Positions 27,301 through 36,164 of a stretch of 64,000 nt of DNA are shown here, piece by piece (within the stretch, counting starts at the first letter, position 1; each line of letters begins with the position of its first letter). A program made the translations under genes and the position numbers. The notes under the pieces are model-generated. The model saw nothing but the letters and a program-made list of their open reading frames with translations. It made no database searches and was not told where the DNA came from. Origin of the DNA: Gammaproteobacteria bacterium (GTDB lineage: Bacteria; Pseudomonadota; Gammaproteobacteria; Burkholderiales; Burkholderiaceae_B); the NCBI GenBank assembly GCA_030832095.1, contig JAURJT010000018.1, forward strand, positions 31,531-95,530. The letters run 5' to 3'.

Positions 27301-30300
27301 TCATCTAAGTTTTTCAAATCGGCCAAACCAAGCACGGCAAGTTGCGCCAGACTCTTCAGAATAGTTGCCCAGTTATCTTCAGAGGGCTTGATGCTGGGTA
27401 GCCAGATGCAATCATCGGGCAGGCATTGCGTACCAAGCCCAGTCAAGGTTGGTCGAGGGCCGATTTCTATAAAAACCTGGCAGCCTAGCGCAGCCATCTG
27501 TTCGAGGCCTGCTTGAAATTTGACCGATTGCCGGATATGTTGGCGCCAGTATTGAGGCATGGTGACCTCATCTGAGGCAGCAGTGCCAGTTAAATTCGAG
27601 ATCAACGTGAGCTGGGGGCTGTGGAATTCTACGCTTTGAGCGATTTGTTCAAAACGATCGAGCATGGGCTCCATCAATATTGAGTGGAAGGAGTGCGAAG
27701 TGTTTAGTTTTTGGGTTCGAACGCCTAAGGCGGTGAGCTGTGCAATCACCTTAGTCATAGCAGCGCTGCTGCCTGAAAGAACGGTGTTCTCAGGGCTATT
27801 CTCAGCTGCAATCGAAATTTCTTTGCCTGCTCCCAATAGCAAAGGGCGGACCGTTGAGGCACTAGTGAAGACAGCCCACATTTCACCAGACTGCTCGAGG
27901 GATTGCATTAAGTTCGCGCGACCGGCAACTAGGCGTACAGCATCGGCAAGGCTCATGACCCCAGCAAAGCACGCTGCAGCGTATTCGCCAAGGCTGTGGC
28001 CCATCACGACATTAGGCATGACGCCGAGTGCTTGCCAAGATTTTGCCAATGAATACTCAAGAGCAAATAAGGCGGGTTGTGCATATCCTGTTTGATGAAT
28101 GAGCCCCGTTGCAGACTCGTGATCGAACATGACCTCTAAGAGCGGCTTGTCAAGCAAGGGCGAAAACAGTTCAGCGCACAGGGTTAAGTGCTCGCGAAAT
28201 ACCGGCTCAGTTTCGAATAGATGCCGCCCCATGTCTGGGTATTGTGACCCTTGACCGGTAAAGAGAAAGCCAATTTTACTTTTTGTGCTGGATTTAGCGT
28301 TGTATTGGAAAGCACTCGCACATGACTCATTTTTTTCAAGTGCTGTTAGCTGCGAGATGAAGTCTTCTGCAGTTGCACCAACGATTGACACGCGTTGATC
28401 AAAGACTTTGCGACCCGTGTTCGCGGTAAAACAGAGGTCGGCAAGATTGACCTCAGGGTGCTCGGTAAAATAGCGCGCAAAGCGCCCCGCGTATTGGCGC
28501 AAGGCGGTTTCATTTCGAGCCGTGAGCATCAGCACATGAGCCGTGCGCTCCTGCGTCGCTGCAACGCGAACGACAGCGGGCGCTTCTTCAAGAATCGCGT
28601 GCGCGTTTGTTCCGCCGATACCCAATGAATTCACGCCCGCTCGACGTGGTGTTCCAGTGGTCTTCCATTCACAGGCTTCTGTGTTGATATAAAAAGGACT
28701 CTGTTCGAGCTTTAAGGCTGGATTCGGGGTCTTGTAATTCAGAAGAGGTGGGATGAGCTTGTGATGAAGTGCGAGTGCGGTCTTAATAAATCCCGCCGTG
28801 CCAGATGTAATCTGCAAGTGCCCCACATTGGTTTTGACTGAACCCAGCGCGCAAAAACCAATCGCCTGGGTTTGAGTGCGAAACACTTGAGCTAAGCCAT
28901 CGTGTTCAATCGGATCACCGATCTCGGTCCCTGTGCCGTGCGCCTCAACCAAACCGATCGTTTCGGGTAATACATTTGCGACTGCAATCGCTTCTGCGAC
29001 GGCCACAGCTTGGCCATCGCTGCTGGGCGCCATGTAACCGACTTTAGCGCCAGCGTCGTTATTGACTGCAGAGCCTTTTACGACGGCAAAGATATGATCG
29101 CCGTCGCGTACAGCATCGTCGAGTCTTTTAAGTAAGATGGCACCGACCCCGCTGCCAAAGATTGTTCCGCGCGCCTCGGCATCAAAGGACCGAACGTGCC
29201 CATCAGGCGTGACAATCATGCCTGGTTGATAAAGATGGCCCGCGTGCTCAGGAGATTGCACCGACGCACCGCCGGTGAGAAAGAGGTCGGTTTCGCCGGC
29301 CAGCAGTGACTGACAGGCCATGTGTACGGTCACCAGACCAGTTGAACAGGCGGTCTGTACATTGATGCTTGGTCCGCCAAGGTTCAACTTATAAGAGACG
29401 CGAGTGGTGAGGTAGTCTTTATCGTTTGCGACCATGAGCATAAAGCCGCCCATTGAATCGAGTGTTGCAACATTCAGATCATCCTGCGAATCCAGCATGC
29501 TTCGATTTGGAAGCACGTTGTTCAGCAAGTAGGTGTTCATTGCAGCGCCTGCATAGACACCCGTTACCCCTGGGTACGTGGTGGGATCGTAGCCAGCAAC
29601 TTCAAAAGCTTCCCAGGCGCATTCGAGAAACAGGCGTTGCTGAGGATCCATGAGTTCTGCATCGCGTGCAGAATAGCCAAAGAATTCTGCATCAAACCCT
29701 CGCGCATCCGAAATCAACGGGCTAGCTTTGACATAATCGGGTCGATCAAAGACGTCACGTGAAAAACCGCTCTTGAGCAGGTCGTTGTCGTCGAAGAAAG
29801 TAATGGACTCAACGCCAGCGGCCAGATTTTTCCAGAAGGTATCAATGTCATCAGCGCCCGGAAAGCGGCACGACATGCCGATTACTGCGATGTCTTTGCT
29901 TGTCCCGGTTGACTTATGGCTATTGCGTGCGTTCGCTCGTGCTTGTCCCTTTTCTGTTGGACTGGCTTGGGTTTTTTCACCCGATAACTGTTTGACGAGC
30001 ATTTCGATCGTTGGTGAAGTAAACAAATCAACGAGCGTTAGGGTCGGGCCGAAGATTTCAGTGAGTCGCTCATGCGCTTGTATTAACGATAACGAGTCGC
30101 CACCTAATTCAAAAAAGTTATCCTGTACGCCAACCTGGGGAATACCCAAAACGTCTTGCCAGATTGAGGCGATTTGTTGCTCGATGTCTGAGGCGGGGAG
30201 CGCCGAGGTTATCGGGTCCTCGTGATACTCAGCGCGGAGAGCTTCGACGCGCTCAATCAACGCAGCATACTCACCTTGTTGAAAACGTGCGCTCAGCTGT

Positions 30301-31994
30301 TTGTGCTGGATTTTTCCAATCGCCGTTTTTGGGATCGCTGCAGCGTCAAGGGGGATGAGGAAGTCGGCTTTGATACCAACGTGTTGAGTGAGCTTTGATT
30401 GAATTTGCTTAAATAAACTCGCTAACTCACGCTCGTCGGTGACCAAGGTGTGAAAAAACACCACAAGGTGAAGTCTATCTGTGCCGGGCGCAAACGCTGC
30501 ACATGCAGCGGTATATGAAGGCTCGAGCCCCTCGACTTGTTCGGCTGCAGACTCGATCTCGGTATTTGATAAGTTTGCACCATTAACGATAATCCCCATC
30601 CCCACACGGCCAAGCATGACCAGTTCACCATTTGAGATGAAGGCAGCATCGCCAGTGTCAAACCAACCATCTTCAACAAATGCTTGATTAGCCTGCGGGT
30701 TGCGATAGTAGCCTGGCATCAGGCCAGCGCCCCGTAGCTGGAATCTGCCGGCTGTCTCTTCAGGCACCACTTGATTGTTTTCGTCGACAATCCGCATCGA
30801 CATGCCTGGAATGACAGGGCCTAAACTGGCAAACGAAATGCAGGTAGAGTCGTTTGGCGCGACATGTCGAATCGCACCGCTCAGCTGATGGCGGTCAATA
30901 TGGACAAACTTGATGGACTGCCCAGCAGGAGGTAAGTGGTACGAGACCCCAGAACAGGTTTCCGCCATCCCGAAGGCTGAGATCAAGCTTTCACGACGTA
31001 AGCCATAAGGTTGAACCGCTTCGAGAAATTCGGTGACGGTCGAATATGCGATTAATTCGCCCGCACTAAGTAAGCCTTTTACGCACGACAAATCCCATTG
31101 CCCATTGCTTGGGCTTTTGAGCGCCTTGCTGACCAGAGCAAAGGCAAAATTGGGTGCCCAACCGTGGGTCACGCGGTGCTTGTCAATCAGATCGAGCCAA
31201 CGCAGGGGTCGCGCTAAAACAAATTCTTTTTGTGCGTAGACAAGTTTACTGCCCTCAAGAACGGGGCTGATGTGATAAGCCGAGATATTACCGATGTGGT
31301 CAAAGGGCAACCAACTTAAAATGACATCACTTTGTTGGCTGGCGCACAAGAGGTTGGTGCCGATTGCGCGCGATAAGAGGTTGCCGTGGGTCAGTTCAAC
31401 GGCTTTTGATAATCCAGTGCTACCAGAGGACAATACATAAAACGCGACATCGCTTAATTTCGCTTGGTATACAGTTTCGATCGAGGCGTGCTGACGAAGT
31501 TTCTCAATGCTCGCGACACGAGCGTTTTGTAGTTCTTGAAAGCGATTCGAGCCGCTCAGTGCGGGCGCTAACGACGCAGTCGTGCAGATCAGAGGTTGAT
31601 CGAGTAATTTCCAGATATGAATCAATTGTTCAAGAGCGCGGCTCTCTACATCGTAACTGACCGGAATCGGTACTACGATCGGCTCGAGCCCTGCAAAGAG
31701 ACAACCCCAAAACACGGGCAAAATATCTTCGCTGAGCGACAGCTGCAATAAAACTTTTTGTCGAGGTTGCAGGCCTTGCTGTTTTAGCCCTGTAGCAATG
31801 CATTTGGCCGACTCAACCAGATGTCCATAGCTGAGATTGTTCTCTTGGCCTTGGCTGTCAATAAAAACGATCGGTGTCGACGCCGAAACAGCAAGAAGGG
31901 CATTAGACAAATTCTCAAGTTTGCTGACTCGATCAGGCAATGCAGAGCCGTGTCGAATCGCAGGAAGTGTGCTCATAGGGTGGGCGCGGCGCAT
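24396..31994 (-). CDS. Hybrid acyl-adenylating/type I polyketide synthase (AL-ACP-KS-AT-DH-KR-ACP)
   Basis: A single-module assembly-line enzyme of 2532 residues (numbers from the ATG at 31994, AAAGG upstream). An acyl-adenylating domain fills 20-590 (SSGSTGLSKAVELTH near 190-204, FGMAETCSG near 342). Then come ACP1 near 600-672 with Ser634 in GGDSLS, and KS near 700-1135 with Cys883 in TACSTG, His1019 and His1059. The AT near 1242-1550 has Ser1334 in GHSLGE and SHSFHS, which fits malonyl-CoA. DH (1600-1880) has His1633 and Asp1803. KR (2135-2320) has TGATGGLG, an LDD motif of B-type reductases and Tyr2285; ACP2 has Ser2450 in GFDSL. No ER, C or TE domain is seen. A carboxylic acid would be activated, loaded, extended once and reduced. 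Gene order resembles cyanobacterial olefin synthase but lacks its sulfotransferase. Confidence 0.95.
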   Translation of the reverse strand: MRRAHPMSTLPAIRHGSALPDRVSKLENLSNALLAVSASTPIVFIDSQGQENNLSYGHLVESAKCIATGLKQQGLQPRQKVLLQLSLSEDILPVFWGCLFAGLEPIVVPIPVSYDVESRALEQLIHIWKLLDQPLICTTASLAPALSGSNRFQELQNARVASIEKLRQHASIETVYQAKLSDVAFYVLSSGSTGLSKAVELTHGNLLSRAIGTNLLCASQQSDVILSWLPFDHIGNISAYHISPVLEGSKLVYAQKEFVLARPLRWLDLIDKHRVTHGWAPNFAFALVSKALKSPSNGQWDLSCVKGLLSAGELIAYSTVTEFLEAVQPYGLRRESLISAFGMAETCSGVSYHLPPAGQSIKFVHIDRHQLSGAIRHVAPNDSTCISFASLGPVIPGMSMRIVDENNQVVPEETAGRFQLRGAGLMPGYYRNPQANQAFVEDGWFDTGDAAFISNGELVMLGRVGMGIIVNGANLSNTEIESAAEQVEGLEPSYTAACAAFAPGTDRLHLVVFFHTLVTDERELASLFKQIQSKLTQHVGIKADFLIPLDAAAIPKTAIGKIQHKQLSARFQQGEYAALIERVEALRAEYHEDPITSALPASDIEQQIASIWQDVLGIPQVGVQDNFFELGGDSLSLIQAHERLTEIFGPTLTLVDLFTSPTIEMLVKQLSGEKTQASPTEKGQARANARNSHKSTGTSKDIAVIGMSCRFPGADDIDTFWKNLAAGVESITFFDDNDLLKSGFSRDVFDRPDYVKASPLISDARGFDAEFFGYSARDAELMDPQQRLFLECAWEAFEVAGYDPTTYPGVTGVYAGAAMNTYLLNNVLPNRSMLDSQDDLNVATLDSMGGFMLMVANDKDYLTTRVSYKLNLGGPSINVQTACSTGLVTVHMACQSLLAGETDLFLTGGASVQSPEHAGHLYQPGMIVTPDGHVRSFDAEARGTIFGSGVGAILLKRLDDAVRDGDHIFAVVKGSAVNNDAGAKVGYMAPSSDGQAVAVAEAIAVANVLPETIGLVEAHGTGTEIGDPIEHDGLAQVFRTQTQAIGFCALGSVKTNVGHLQITSGTAGFIKTALALHHKLIPPLLNYKTPNPALKLEQSPFYINTEACEWKTTGTPRRAGVNSLGIGGTNAHAILEEAPAVVRVAATQERTAHVLMLTARNETALRQYAGRFARYFTEHPEVNLADLCFTANTGRKVFDQRVSIVGATAEDFISQLTALEKNESCASAFQYNAKSSTKSKIGFLFTGQGSQYPDMGRHLFETEPVFREHLTLCAELFSPLLDKPLLEVMFDHESATGLIHQTGYAQPALFALEYSLAKSWQALGVMPNVVMGHSLGEYAAACFAGVMSLADAVRLVAGRANLMQSLEQSGEMWAVFTSASTVRPLLLGAGKEISIAAENSPENTVLSGSSAAMTKVIAQLTALGVRTQKLNTSHSFHSILMEPMLDRFEQIAQSVEFHSPQLTLISNLTGTAASDEVTMPQYWRQHIRQSVKFQAGLEQMAALGCQVFIEIGPRPTLTGLGTQCLPDDCIWLPSIKPSEDNWATILKSLAQLAVLGLADLKNLDDGKQRLRLPLPTYPFQHTPYWIERPASQATSPQKQTQTLLGQRLQIPTLSNTIFQNDFNPIALPFLNDHLIHGEVVVSGACHVTMLLDAAQLLFKEKAFSLHNIHFPEPLVIEKDQTRTVQVVIDKNAQGHREAQLISFDSALSNDSILTSQHAQADIVESTIAVSEVLALAPLRAGLTQTVNIEEFLQELAGRQIELGASYRWVKSIQRNAREALGVITEPASRSGLAMQQRHPGMLDAGFTLLLAMGMHQKGTTWLPFAIEAVRVLKQANEVPAYAYLVLRDGSNNEHATADVKLCDATGNVLIELIGLQARQADLSALNRSAQRKISALMHEIVWEPIAPSASVININEFSLEEPWLILTDRLGIGHLLAQRLEQVGQSCIVVQASGDSFAQASTATRTIDPFSAVAFSDFIQTLGPNPKLAGIINLWPLDVSTNGVTNTVQTQLTCGATVLHLIQACIKHNVNIRHRVCLVTERAQALIGDTLPLSIAQSTLWGIGMTAALEHPELKVTCVDLSSSQPELAAKHLWHSMHLKQNEWRLAYRSEQAFVARINRIREATTPEQQSLVFSEHVTYVVTGATGGLGLATATWLVEHGARYLLLLSRQPLATQAQQAINVLTEQGATITHQCVDIADRHALKAALLSTQGEGARKLGIIHCAGVLDDHLLIDLQWSNFDNAYSAKVFGTLNLDELTRQLEVDCFVMFSSAASLLGNRGQANYAAANSFMDAIAQQRKLDGLPALSINWGPWASVGMAQSNSTISRQLSAQGFSALSTQLALQALGACLLGTRTQVGVIDCQWDQYLQSAEQLQSFLSQVATVAISTQEQHRQSVQSAIVGQLAQASTTERLGLLTTLVHTQIRKILGLADSMAVPEDQALTDQGFDSLMAVQLTNAIGRMLGQRLPVSLVFNYPSPKALSLYLLDLLNSQLATPEQTAATDVGAKPSQTSSSDRARSLLDDLDNLLEQS

Positions 31995-32119
31995 CAAAAA
32001 TGGTGCCTTTTATTTTACCTTTCGGCTGCGTAGTAACCTCACAAAAACCGTCACTGAGCAGGGGCGGAAACAGCGCCTGACCCTAAAAGGCAGATTGTCG
32101 GCGATTTGCGCTTGACTTG

Positions 32120-32956
32120 CTACTCGTACAGCACGTAGTTGTTATTCAGATCGTCAAAGAGTATCTCGACAGAGTTGTCATTGACGACGCCCGCACGAAC
32201 GACAATATTTCTATCGAGAAAATAATTCTCAAACCTCCAGCCGGGTGGCAGCCTAAGCATCGTGTCTAGGTTTGAGAGGTTATCGCGCGTCAAACTGGGC
32301 TGCACCTCTTGGGTATACCCGACCATTATGTATGTCTCGCCTTTGGGTGAGACAAGCCGATGCACCAGAGTACCAGTGTTCCAGATGTAATGCGTGTCAC
32401 CATACATTTTGAATGGGAAGTAGTTCGCCCCAGCCAAATTTTTTGTCTCCGTGAGTCTTGTGGTTTGGAAGAACTGCTTGAGGCTGATACGCGTTGTGCC
32501 CACAACAGAAAACTTAAGATCGCTCACCCAGAAATACTCTGATGACACAGGGGTCAAATTGATGTCCATAATTTGCTGGTGTGAACCACCCTTGACAATG
32601 CCCGAGAAGGAATGAACCGTCCTTAATTGGGCTGAAGCAGAGGCGGTAGTGACTCTAGCCATACGCGACGCGGGGCAGTTTTGTAGGCGATACGTTGACA
32701 GGCTTGTTACCCTGATCTCAAGTCGCCAAAGATCAAAGTACGCAGCATTTAAACTACAAACCCAGTTGTCAGGTGGGACCTTCGTTGAGTACGAGTCATG
32801 AACGCCCTTGCCTAGAGACAGTTTTGAGGGCGAAACTTGTAGCGTACTTGGTGGGTTGGGTGTCGTTGCGGGCGCAGAGCTTGTCGCAGGTTGTGCGAGG
32901 GCTGCCGAACACAAAACACTGATCAACACTAGAATGGGCGCAAAAAGATATTTCAT
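32120..32956 (-). CDS. Secreted protein of unknown family
   Basis: A 278-residue protein with a clear signal peptide (KYLFAPILVLISVLCSAALAQ) and a Pro/Ala/Thr/Ser-rich stretch at about 22-40. The mature part contains two Cys (VCSLN near 66 and QNCPA near 92) that could form a disulfide. The C-terminal third is rich in aromatic and beta-prone segments (MYGDTHYIWNTG, LRLPPGWRFENYFL, VEILFDDLNNNYVLYE). I do not recognise the family. It is probably periplasmic or exported and could carry a beta-rich ligand-binding domain. It ends 122 bp from the PKS start on the same strand and is divergent from the solute-binding gene. Function unknown. Confidence 0.75.
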   Translation of the reverse strand: MKYLFAPILVLISVLCSAALAQPATSSAPATTPNPPSTLQVSPSKLSLGKGVHDSYSTKVPPDNWVCSLNAAYFDLWRLEIRVTSLSTYRLQNCPASRMARVTTASASAQLRTVHSFSGIVKGGSHQQIMDINLTPVSSEYFWVSDLKFSVVGTTRISLKQFFQTTRLTETKNLAGANYFPFKMYGDTHYIWNTGTLVHRLVSPKGETYIMVGYTQEVQPSLTRDNLSNLDTMLRLPPGWRFENYFLDRNIVVRAGVVNDNSVEILFDDLNNNYVLYE

Positions 32957-33178
32957 ATTTGCATTGCAACAGGTAAAAAAAGTATATTCATTGGTTTTAT
33001 CGTCCGATTATACGATCTACCATCATACATATTGTCTAAGGCACGCCAAATGAGAGCTTTTGACAGTCTTGGGTCAGCTTTTTGCAAGGGTTTTTGTCGC
33101 TTTAAACCTATACTTTTGTCGTGAAGTCAGGGCGCGAAATCAGGTGGCCAGAAGGTGGTCACCCCATTTGTGAAAAAA

Positions 33179-33970
33179 ATGAAAAAATTATGGTTCCTTT
33201 TAGCATTGTTGCTGTGTCTGGCGAGTGGTTCGGGCGTGGCGAAAGTCTGCTCAACCCTCACGGTGACTGGGCCGCCAAAAGCCGCACCCTCTTCTTGGTT
33301 AAGTGATGGCAAACTGATTGGTGCCGCTGTTGAGTTTGCTGAAGGTATCGCTCGCTCAGCGGGTATTGACAATGTTGTGATGCGGCCGTATCCGACCTGG
33401 AACGAGGCTTTGGCTGCCGTGTATCGCGGCGAGGTTGATGTGGTAATGTCGGCCAATTGGTCTGAAGAGCGCGAGCGATATCTTGACTTTGTGCGCCCGG
33501 CCATGTCTAGTCAATTTCTCTACGTGGTCGTTCGGCGAGGCGAAGCATTTAATCTGAACAATTTAGAAAACCTCAAGCCCCTCTTTGGGGCGATGGCTGT
33601 TGGCGAGACGTTTGGCGATGGTTTTTTTGCACAGTTTGTGAAGAACAATTTAAATCTGACCAGAGAAGTGGGCATCGACAAAGTCATTGATCTGTTAATC
33701 GACAAAAAGGTGGATTACGTTTTTGGTTATGAAAATTCTATCTACGAACAGATGATGACTAGAAATCTTGGCACAACGATACAAGTCTTGAATACCTACC
33801 CGACCCGCTCTGAAGGGTTTCTTGCGTTCTCTAAACGATCAAAATGCAGTGCAGAGCTGCGACAAAAATTTGCAGAGCAATTGGCGTTGGCTCAAACGAA
33901 GCGCCGCTATCCTACCTTGCTGGCTAAGTACCGCGAGGTCTTTAATGAGAGCTTGACGAGGCCGGAATAA
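33179..33970 (+). CDS. Periplasmic amino-acid-binding-like protein (SBP_bac_3)
   Basis: About 263 residues with signal peptide KKLWFLLALLLCLASGSGVAK, then a solute-binding family 3 fold. The N-terminal lobe has LIGAAVEFAEGIARSAGIDNVVMRPYPTWNEALAAVYRGEVDVVMSANWSEER and DFVRPAMSSQFLYVVVRRGE. The second lobe has AVGETFGDGFFAQFV, LLIDKKVDYVFGYENSIY and a return to RSEGFLAFSKRS. The fold binds amino acids or similar small ligands; no permease or ATPase gene follows, so it may be a stand-alone sensor-like protein. A GTG at 33155 would add eight residues; ATG 33179 gives a conventional signal peptide. Confidence 0.85.
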   Translation: MKKLWFLLALLLCLASGSGVAKVCSTLTVTGPPKAAPSSWLSDGKLIGAAVEFAEGIARSAGIDNVVMRPYPTWNEALAAVYRGEVDVVMSANWSEERERYLDFVRPAMSSQFLYVVVRRGEAFNLNNLENLKPLFGAMAVGETFGDGFFAQFVKNNLNLTREVGIDKVIDLLIDKKVDYVFGYENSIYEQMMTRNLGTTIQVLNTYPTRSEGFLAFSKRSKCSAELRQKFAEQLALAQTKRRYPTLLAKYREVFNESLTRPE

Positions 33971-34077
33971 ATGTGGACTGAGGCTAAGCTGGTAGTGGGT
34001 GATTGTAGGTTGTGTGACCTTACCTGTTGCGGCTTAGGCCGCATTGTCATGAAAACTAGTCAAGCGTTGTTTCGGCC

Positions 34078-34842
34078 ATGACAATCACAATCGCGGTTGC
34101 AAATCAAAAGGGAGGCTGTGCTAAGACAACGACGGCCGTTAACCTGGCGGCGGCGCTGGCAGAACTTAAACAAAAGGTTCTTCTGATTGATCTTGATCCT
34201 CAGGCAAATGCTAGTCAGTGGCTCGGGGCAGACAACGATGCGCGTGGAGTCTTTGAACTATTCACCACTAAGGTTGCGGCAAATAGCCTGTTAGTCGACT
34301 CAAATACAGAGGGGCTGAGCTTATTGGCCGGTAGCCGAAGTTTGGCCAGTATTGAAAAGTCTTTAGCAGGCGAACTGGCCGTTGAGACGCGGTTAAAAAG
34401 ACGGTTGGCCTCACTTGAGAATTTGGCATTTGACTATGTGTTGATTGACACGCCGCCCACGCTTGGTCTGATGACCTTGAATGCATTGTGTGCGGCACAG
34501 CAAGTGTTAATTCCTGTGACGACGCATGTGATGACGCTATCGGGTGTTGCGCAGTTGATGCAGACGTTTGATGACGTGAAAGACGTACTGAACCCTCAGT
34601 TGTCGTTACTAGGATTGCTGCCGTGTCGGGTTGATCAGCGCACTCGTCATTCGAAAGATATTATCGAGGCGTTAATAGAAAGATTTGGTGAACAGGTATT
34701 AGTTGCGCGCATTCGAGAAAATATTCGCTTGGCAGAAGCGCCATCCTTTAGGAAAAGCATATTGCAGTATCAACCAAGCTCAAGTGTCGCAGATGATTTT
34801 CGTGCGCTCGCGCTCGAAGTGATCGCGCATCAGTTAAGGTAA
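34078..34842 (+). CDS. ParA/Soj family ATPase
   Basis: A 254-residue ParA-type (MinD/ParA) ATPase. The deviant Walker A appears as KGGCAKTTTAVNLA at 11-24 with the signature Lys11 and Lys16-Thr17. Then come LIDLDPQANASQWLG (Walker A-prime), DYVLIDTPPTLG (Walker B) and the LGLLPCRVDQRTRHSKDI segment. Such ATPases dimerise on ATP and position DNA, protein clusters or envelope machines. No parB homologue or parS-like repeat is seen nearby, and the next gene, 3 bp later, is a DUF697 protein. This argues for a cargo-positioning rather than a chromosome-partition role, as inference. It is probably the first gene of its transcript. Confidence 0.93.
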   Translation: MTITIAVANQKGGCAKTTTAVNLAAALAELKQKVLLIDLDPQANASQWLGADNDARGVFELFTTKVAANSLLVDSNTEGLSLLAGSRSLASIEKSLAGELAVETRLKRRLASLENLAFDYVLIDTPPTLGLMTLNALCAAQQVLIPVTTHVMTLSGVAQLMQTFDDVKDVLNPQLSLLGLLPCRVDQRTRHSKDIIEALIERFGEQVLVARIRENIRLAEAPSFRKSILQYQPSSSVADDFRALALEVIAHQLR

Positions 34843-34845
34843 ATC

Positions 34846-36114
34846 ATGGTCACGCAATCACGCAAAACAATCCTGAAGAATCCGTTAGACGAAATCTCGA
34901 CTCGCGCCAAACCGGCTGATACGGCGAAAAAGTCTGCGAAGAGCCCGAATGCTGCTGTCACTTCAAAGGTTGCGAAGGTTGCGAAGGTTGCAAAGGTTTC
35001 GAAGGTTGCAGAGGTTGCAAAGGTTGCAGAGGTTTCGAAGGTTGCAGAGGTTGCAGAGGTTGCAAAGGTTGCAAAGGTTGCAAAGGTTGCAAAGGTTGCA
35101 AAGGTTGCAAAGGTTGCAGAGGTTGCAGAGGTTGCAGAGGTTGCAGAGGTTGCAGAGGTTGCAAAGGTTGCAAAGGTTGCAGAGGTTGCAAAGGTTTCGC
35201 GCTCACGCAAAAAAAATGTTGTTTCCTCAAACGGAATGCTTGCCACCGAGGCGAGTCAGTCAGTTTCTGTCGCTAAAAAAACAATGACTGCCAGTGAGTC
35301 GACCCAAGCGACTCAACCTCAATTGAGCCCTACGAAAGCGAATCCTGCCAAGCCAGCGGTCGTGAACGCTACGGTAATGGCACAACCCCCGCAGGACGTG
35401 AAGGCTGCGAGCGCGCAGACTGCAGAACAATTGATGGCAGCAGAGATCGCTCGCTCAGCCCTGCCGACTTCGAATCGTGAAGAAGAAATTGTTAGTCATC
35501 CCTGTACCCCGATCAAGGTGCTTGAGCAACCAGGGGCGCTGAGCTCGCCGACCGTTGGGGGTGGGTTGCCTGGTTCGTATTTGACTGCTGAAGATATTTT
35601 TCAAAACGAATTGAGTCGAGCGCGCGTGTCTTTGAAGGCAGAGGCTAGTCAAACCAAATTAGCGGCCCAAAAGATTGTTGCGCGTTGGTCGCGGTGGTCA
35701 GTCGCTGTCAGTTTTATACCGACCCCTTTTGTGGATATGGCGGCAATCTCTGGCGTACAGGTCAAGATGATTTATGACTTATGTAAGCTTTATAAGGTCG
35801 ACTTCGAGCGCACAGCTGCAGTGGCGATTGCGTCAGGTGTTGCGGGTGGCGCAGCCACGCAAACGCTAGCAGGTGTGCTGGCCAAGCAAATGGCGCGCTT
35901 TGCGCCCGGAATTGGTCCGATTGTTATGTTTGCGGTAGAACCCTCAATCTCATATGTGACGAGCAAGGCGATTGGTGCCGCCTTCATCAGCCACTTTGAG
36001 GCCGATGGACGAATGCACGATTTTCAGCCAGAAAAAATCAGGCAATACATCGCTGAACAAATTGAAAAACGTAAAGCAAGATTTAAAGATAAAACCGTGC
36101 AGGCACAGGCTTGA
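34846..36114 (+). CDS. DUF697 domain protein with N-terminal K/E-V-A tandem repeat
   Basis: A 422-residue protein. Residues 1-40 are Lys-rich. Residues 41-118 are 26 uninterrupted triads of (K/E)-V-(A/S). A Ser/Ala/Pro-rich linker runs to about 250. A DUF697-like domain covers roughly 275-385 ([38 protein letters not shown], then several hydrophobic helices). DUF697 domains are membrane-associated and often fused to GTPases; the fusion to a ParA-coupled repeat is unusual. The ATG follows parA by 3 bp with an AAGG site, so the two are coupled. The basic N-terminus recalls the ParA-stimulating tails of ParA cargo adaptors, but a histone-H1-like nucleic-acid-binding tail is also possible. Confidence 0.85.
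   Translation: MVTQSRKTILKNPLDEISTRAKPADTAKKSAKSPNAAVTSKVAKVAKVAKVSKVAEVAKVAEVSKVAEVAEVAKVAKVAKVAKVAKVAKVAEVAEVAEVAEVAEVAKVAKVAEVAKVSRSRKKNVVSSNGMLATEASQSVSVAKKTMTASESTQATQPQLSPTKANPAKPAVVNATVMAQPPQDVKAASAQTAEQLMAAEIARSALPTSNREEEIVSHPCTPIKVLEQPGALSSPTVGGGLPGSYLTAEDIFQNELSRARVSLKAEASQTKLAAQKIVARWSRWSVAVSFIPTPFVDMAAISGVQVKMIYDLCKLYKVDFERTAAVAIASGVAGGAATQTLAGVLAKQMARFAPGIGPIVMFAVEPSISYVTSKAIGAAFISHFEADGRMHDFQPEKIRQYIAEQIEKRKARFKDKTVQAQA
34966..35199 (+). repeat. 26 x 9-bp in-frame tandem repeat
   Basis: Twenty-six consecutive 9-bp units of the form RAGGTTGCR (occasional GTTTCG) encode Lys/Glu-Val-Ala/Ser. Runs of six KVA units and five EVA units are nearly identical at nucleotide level, so the tract is probably unstable in length. 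The unit is a multiple of three, so gain or loss keeps the frame. Confidence 0.97.
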
Positions 36115-36146
36115 GGTCACGTACCGCGAGTGACCCCTATTTTTTT
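36115..36146 (+). terminator. Weak intrinsic terminator or attenuator after the DUF697 gene
   Basis: GGTCAC at 36115-36120 pairs with GTGACC at 36130-36135 across a 9-nt loop, and a seven-T run follows at 36140-36146 after a 4-nt gap. It begins one base after the DUF697 stop and ends 18 bp before the exporter gene. With only six base pairs it may reduce rather than abolish read-through. Confidence 0.55.
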
Positions 36147-36164
36147 AAATGAACAAGTTTCCCG

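Noticed and set aside
24396..31994. Nonribosomal peptide synthetase
   Set aside because: The adenylation domain loads an ACP that precedes a KS; there is no condensation domain.
34078..34842. Plasmid partition locus
   Set aside because: No parB, parS-like sites or replication gene; neighbours are chromosomal-type genes.
34966..35199. CRISPR-like array
   Set aside because: Units are 9 bp without spacers and encode protein in frame.
34949..35287. Open frames with LQR or LQP runs overlapping the DUF697 repeat
   Set aside because: They are other-frame readings of the same 9-bp repeat; the frame with parA coupling and a DUF697 domain is the real one.
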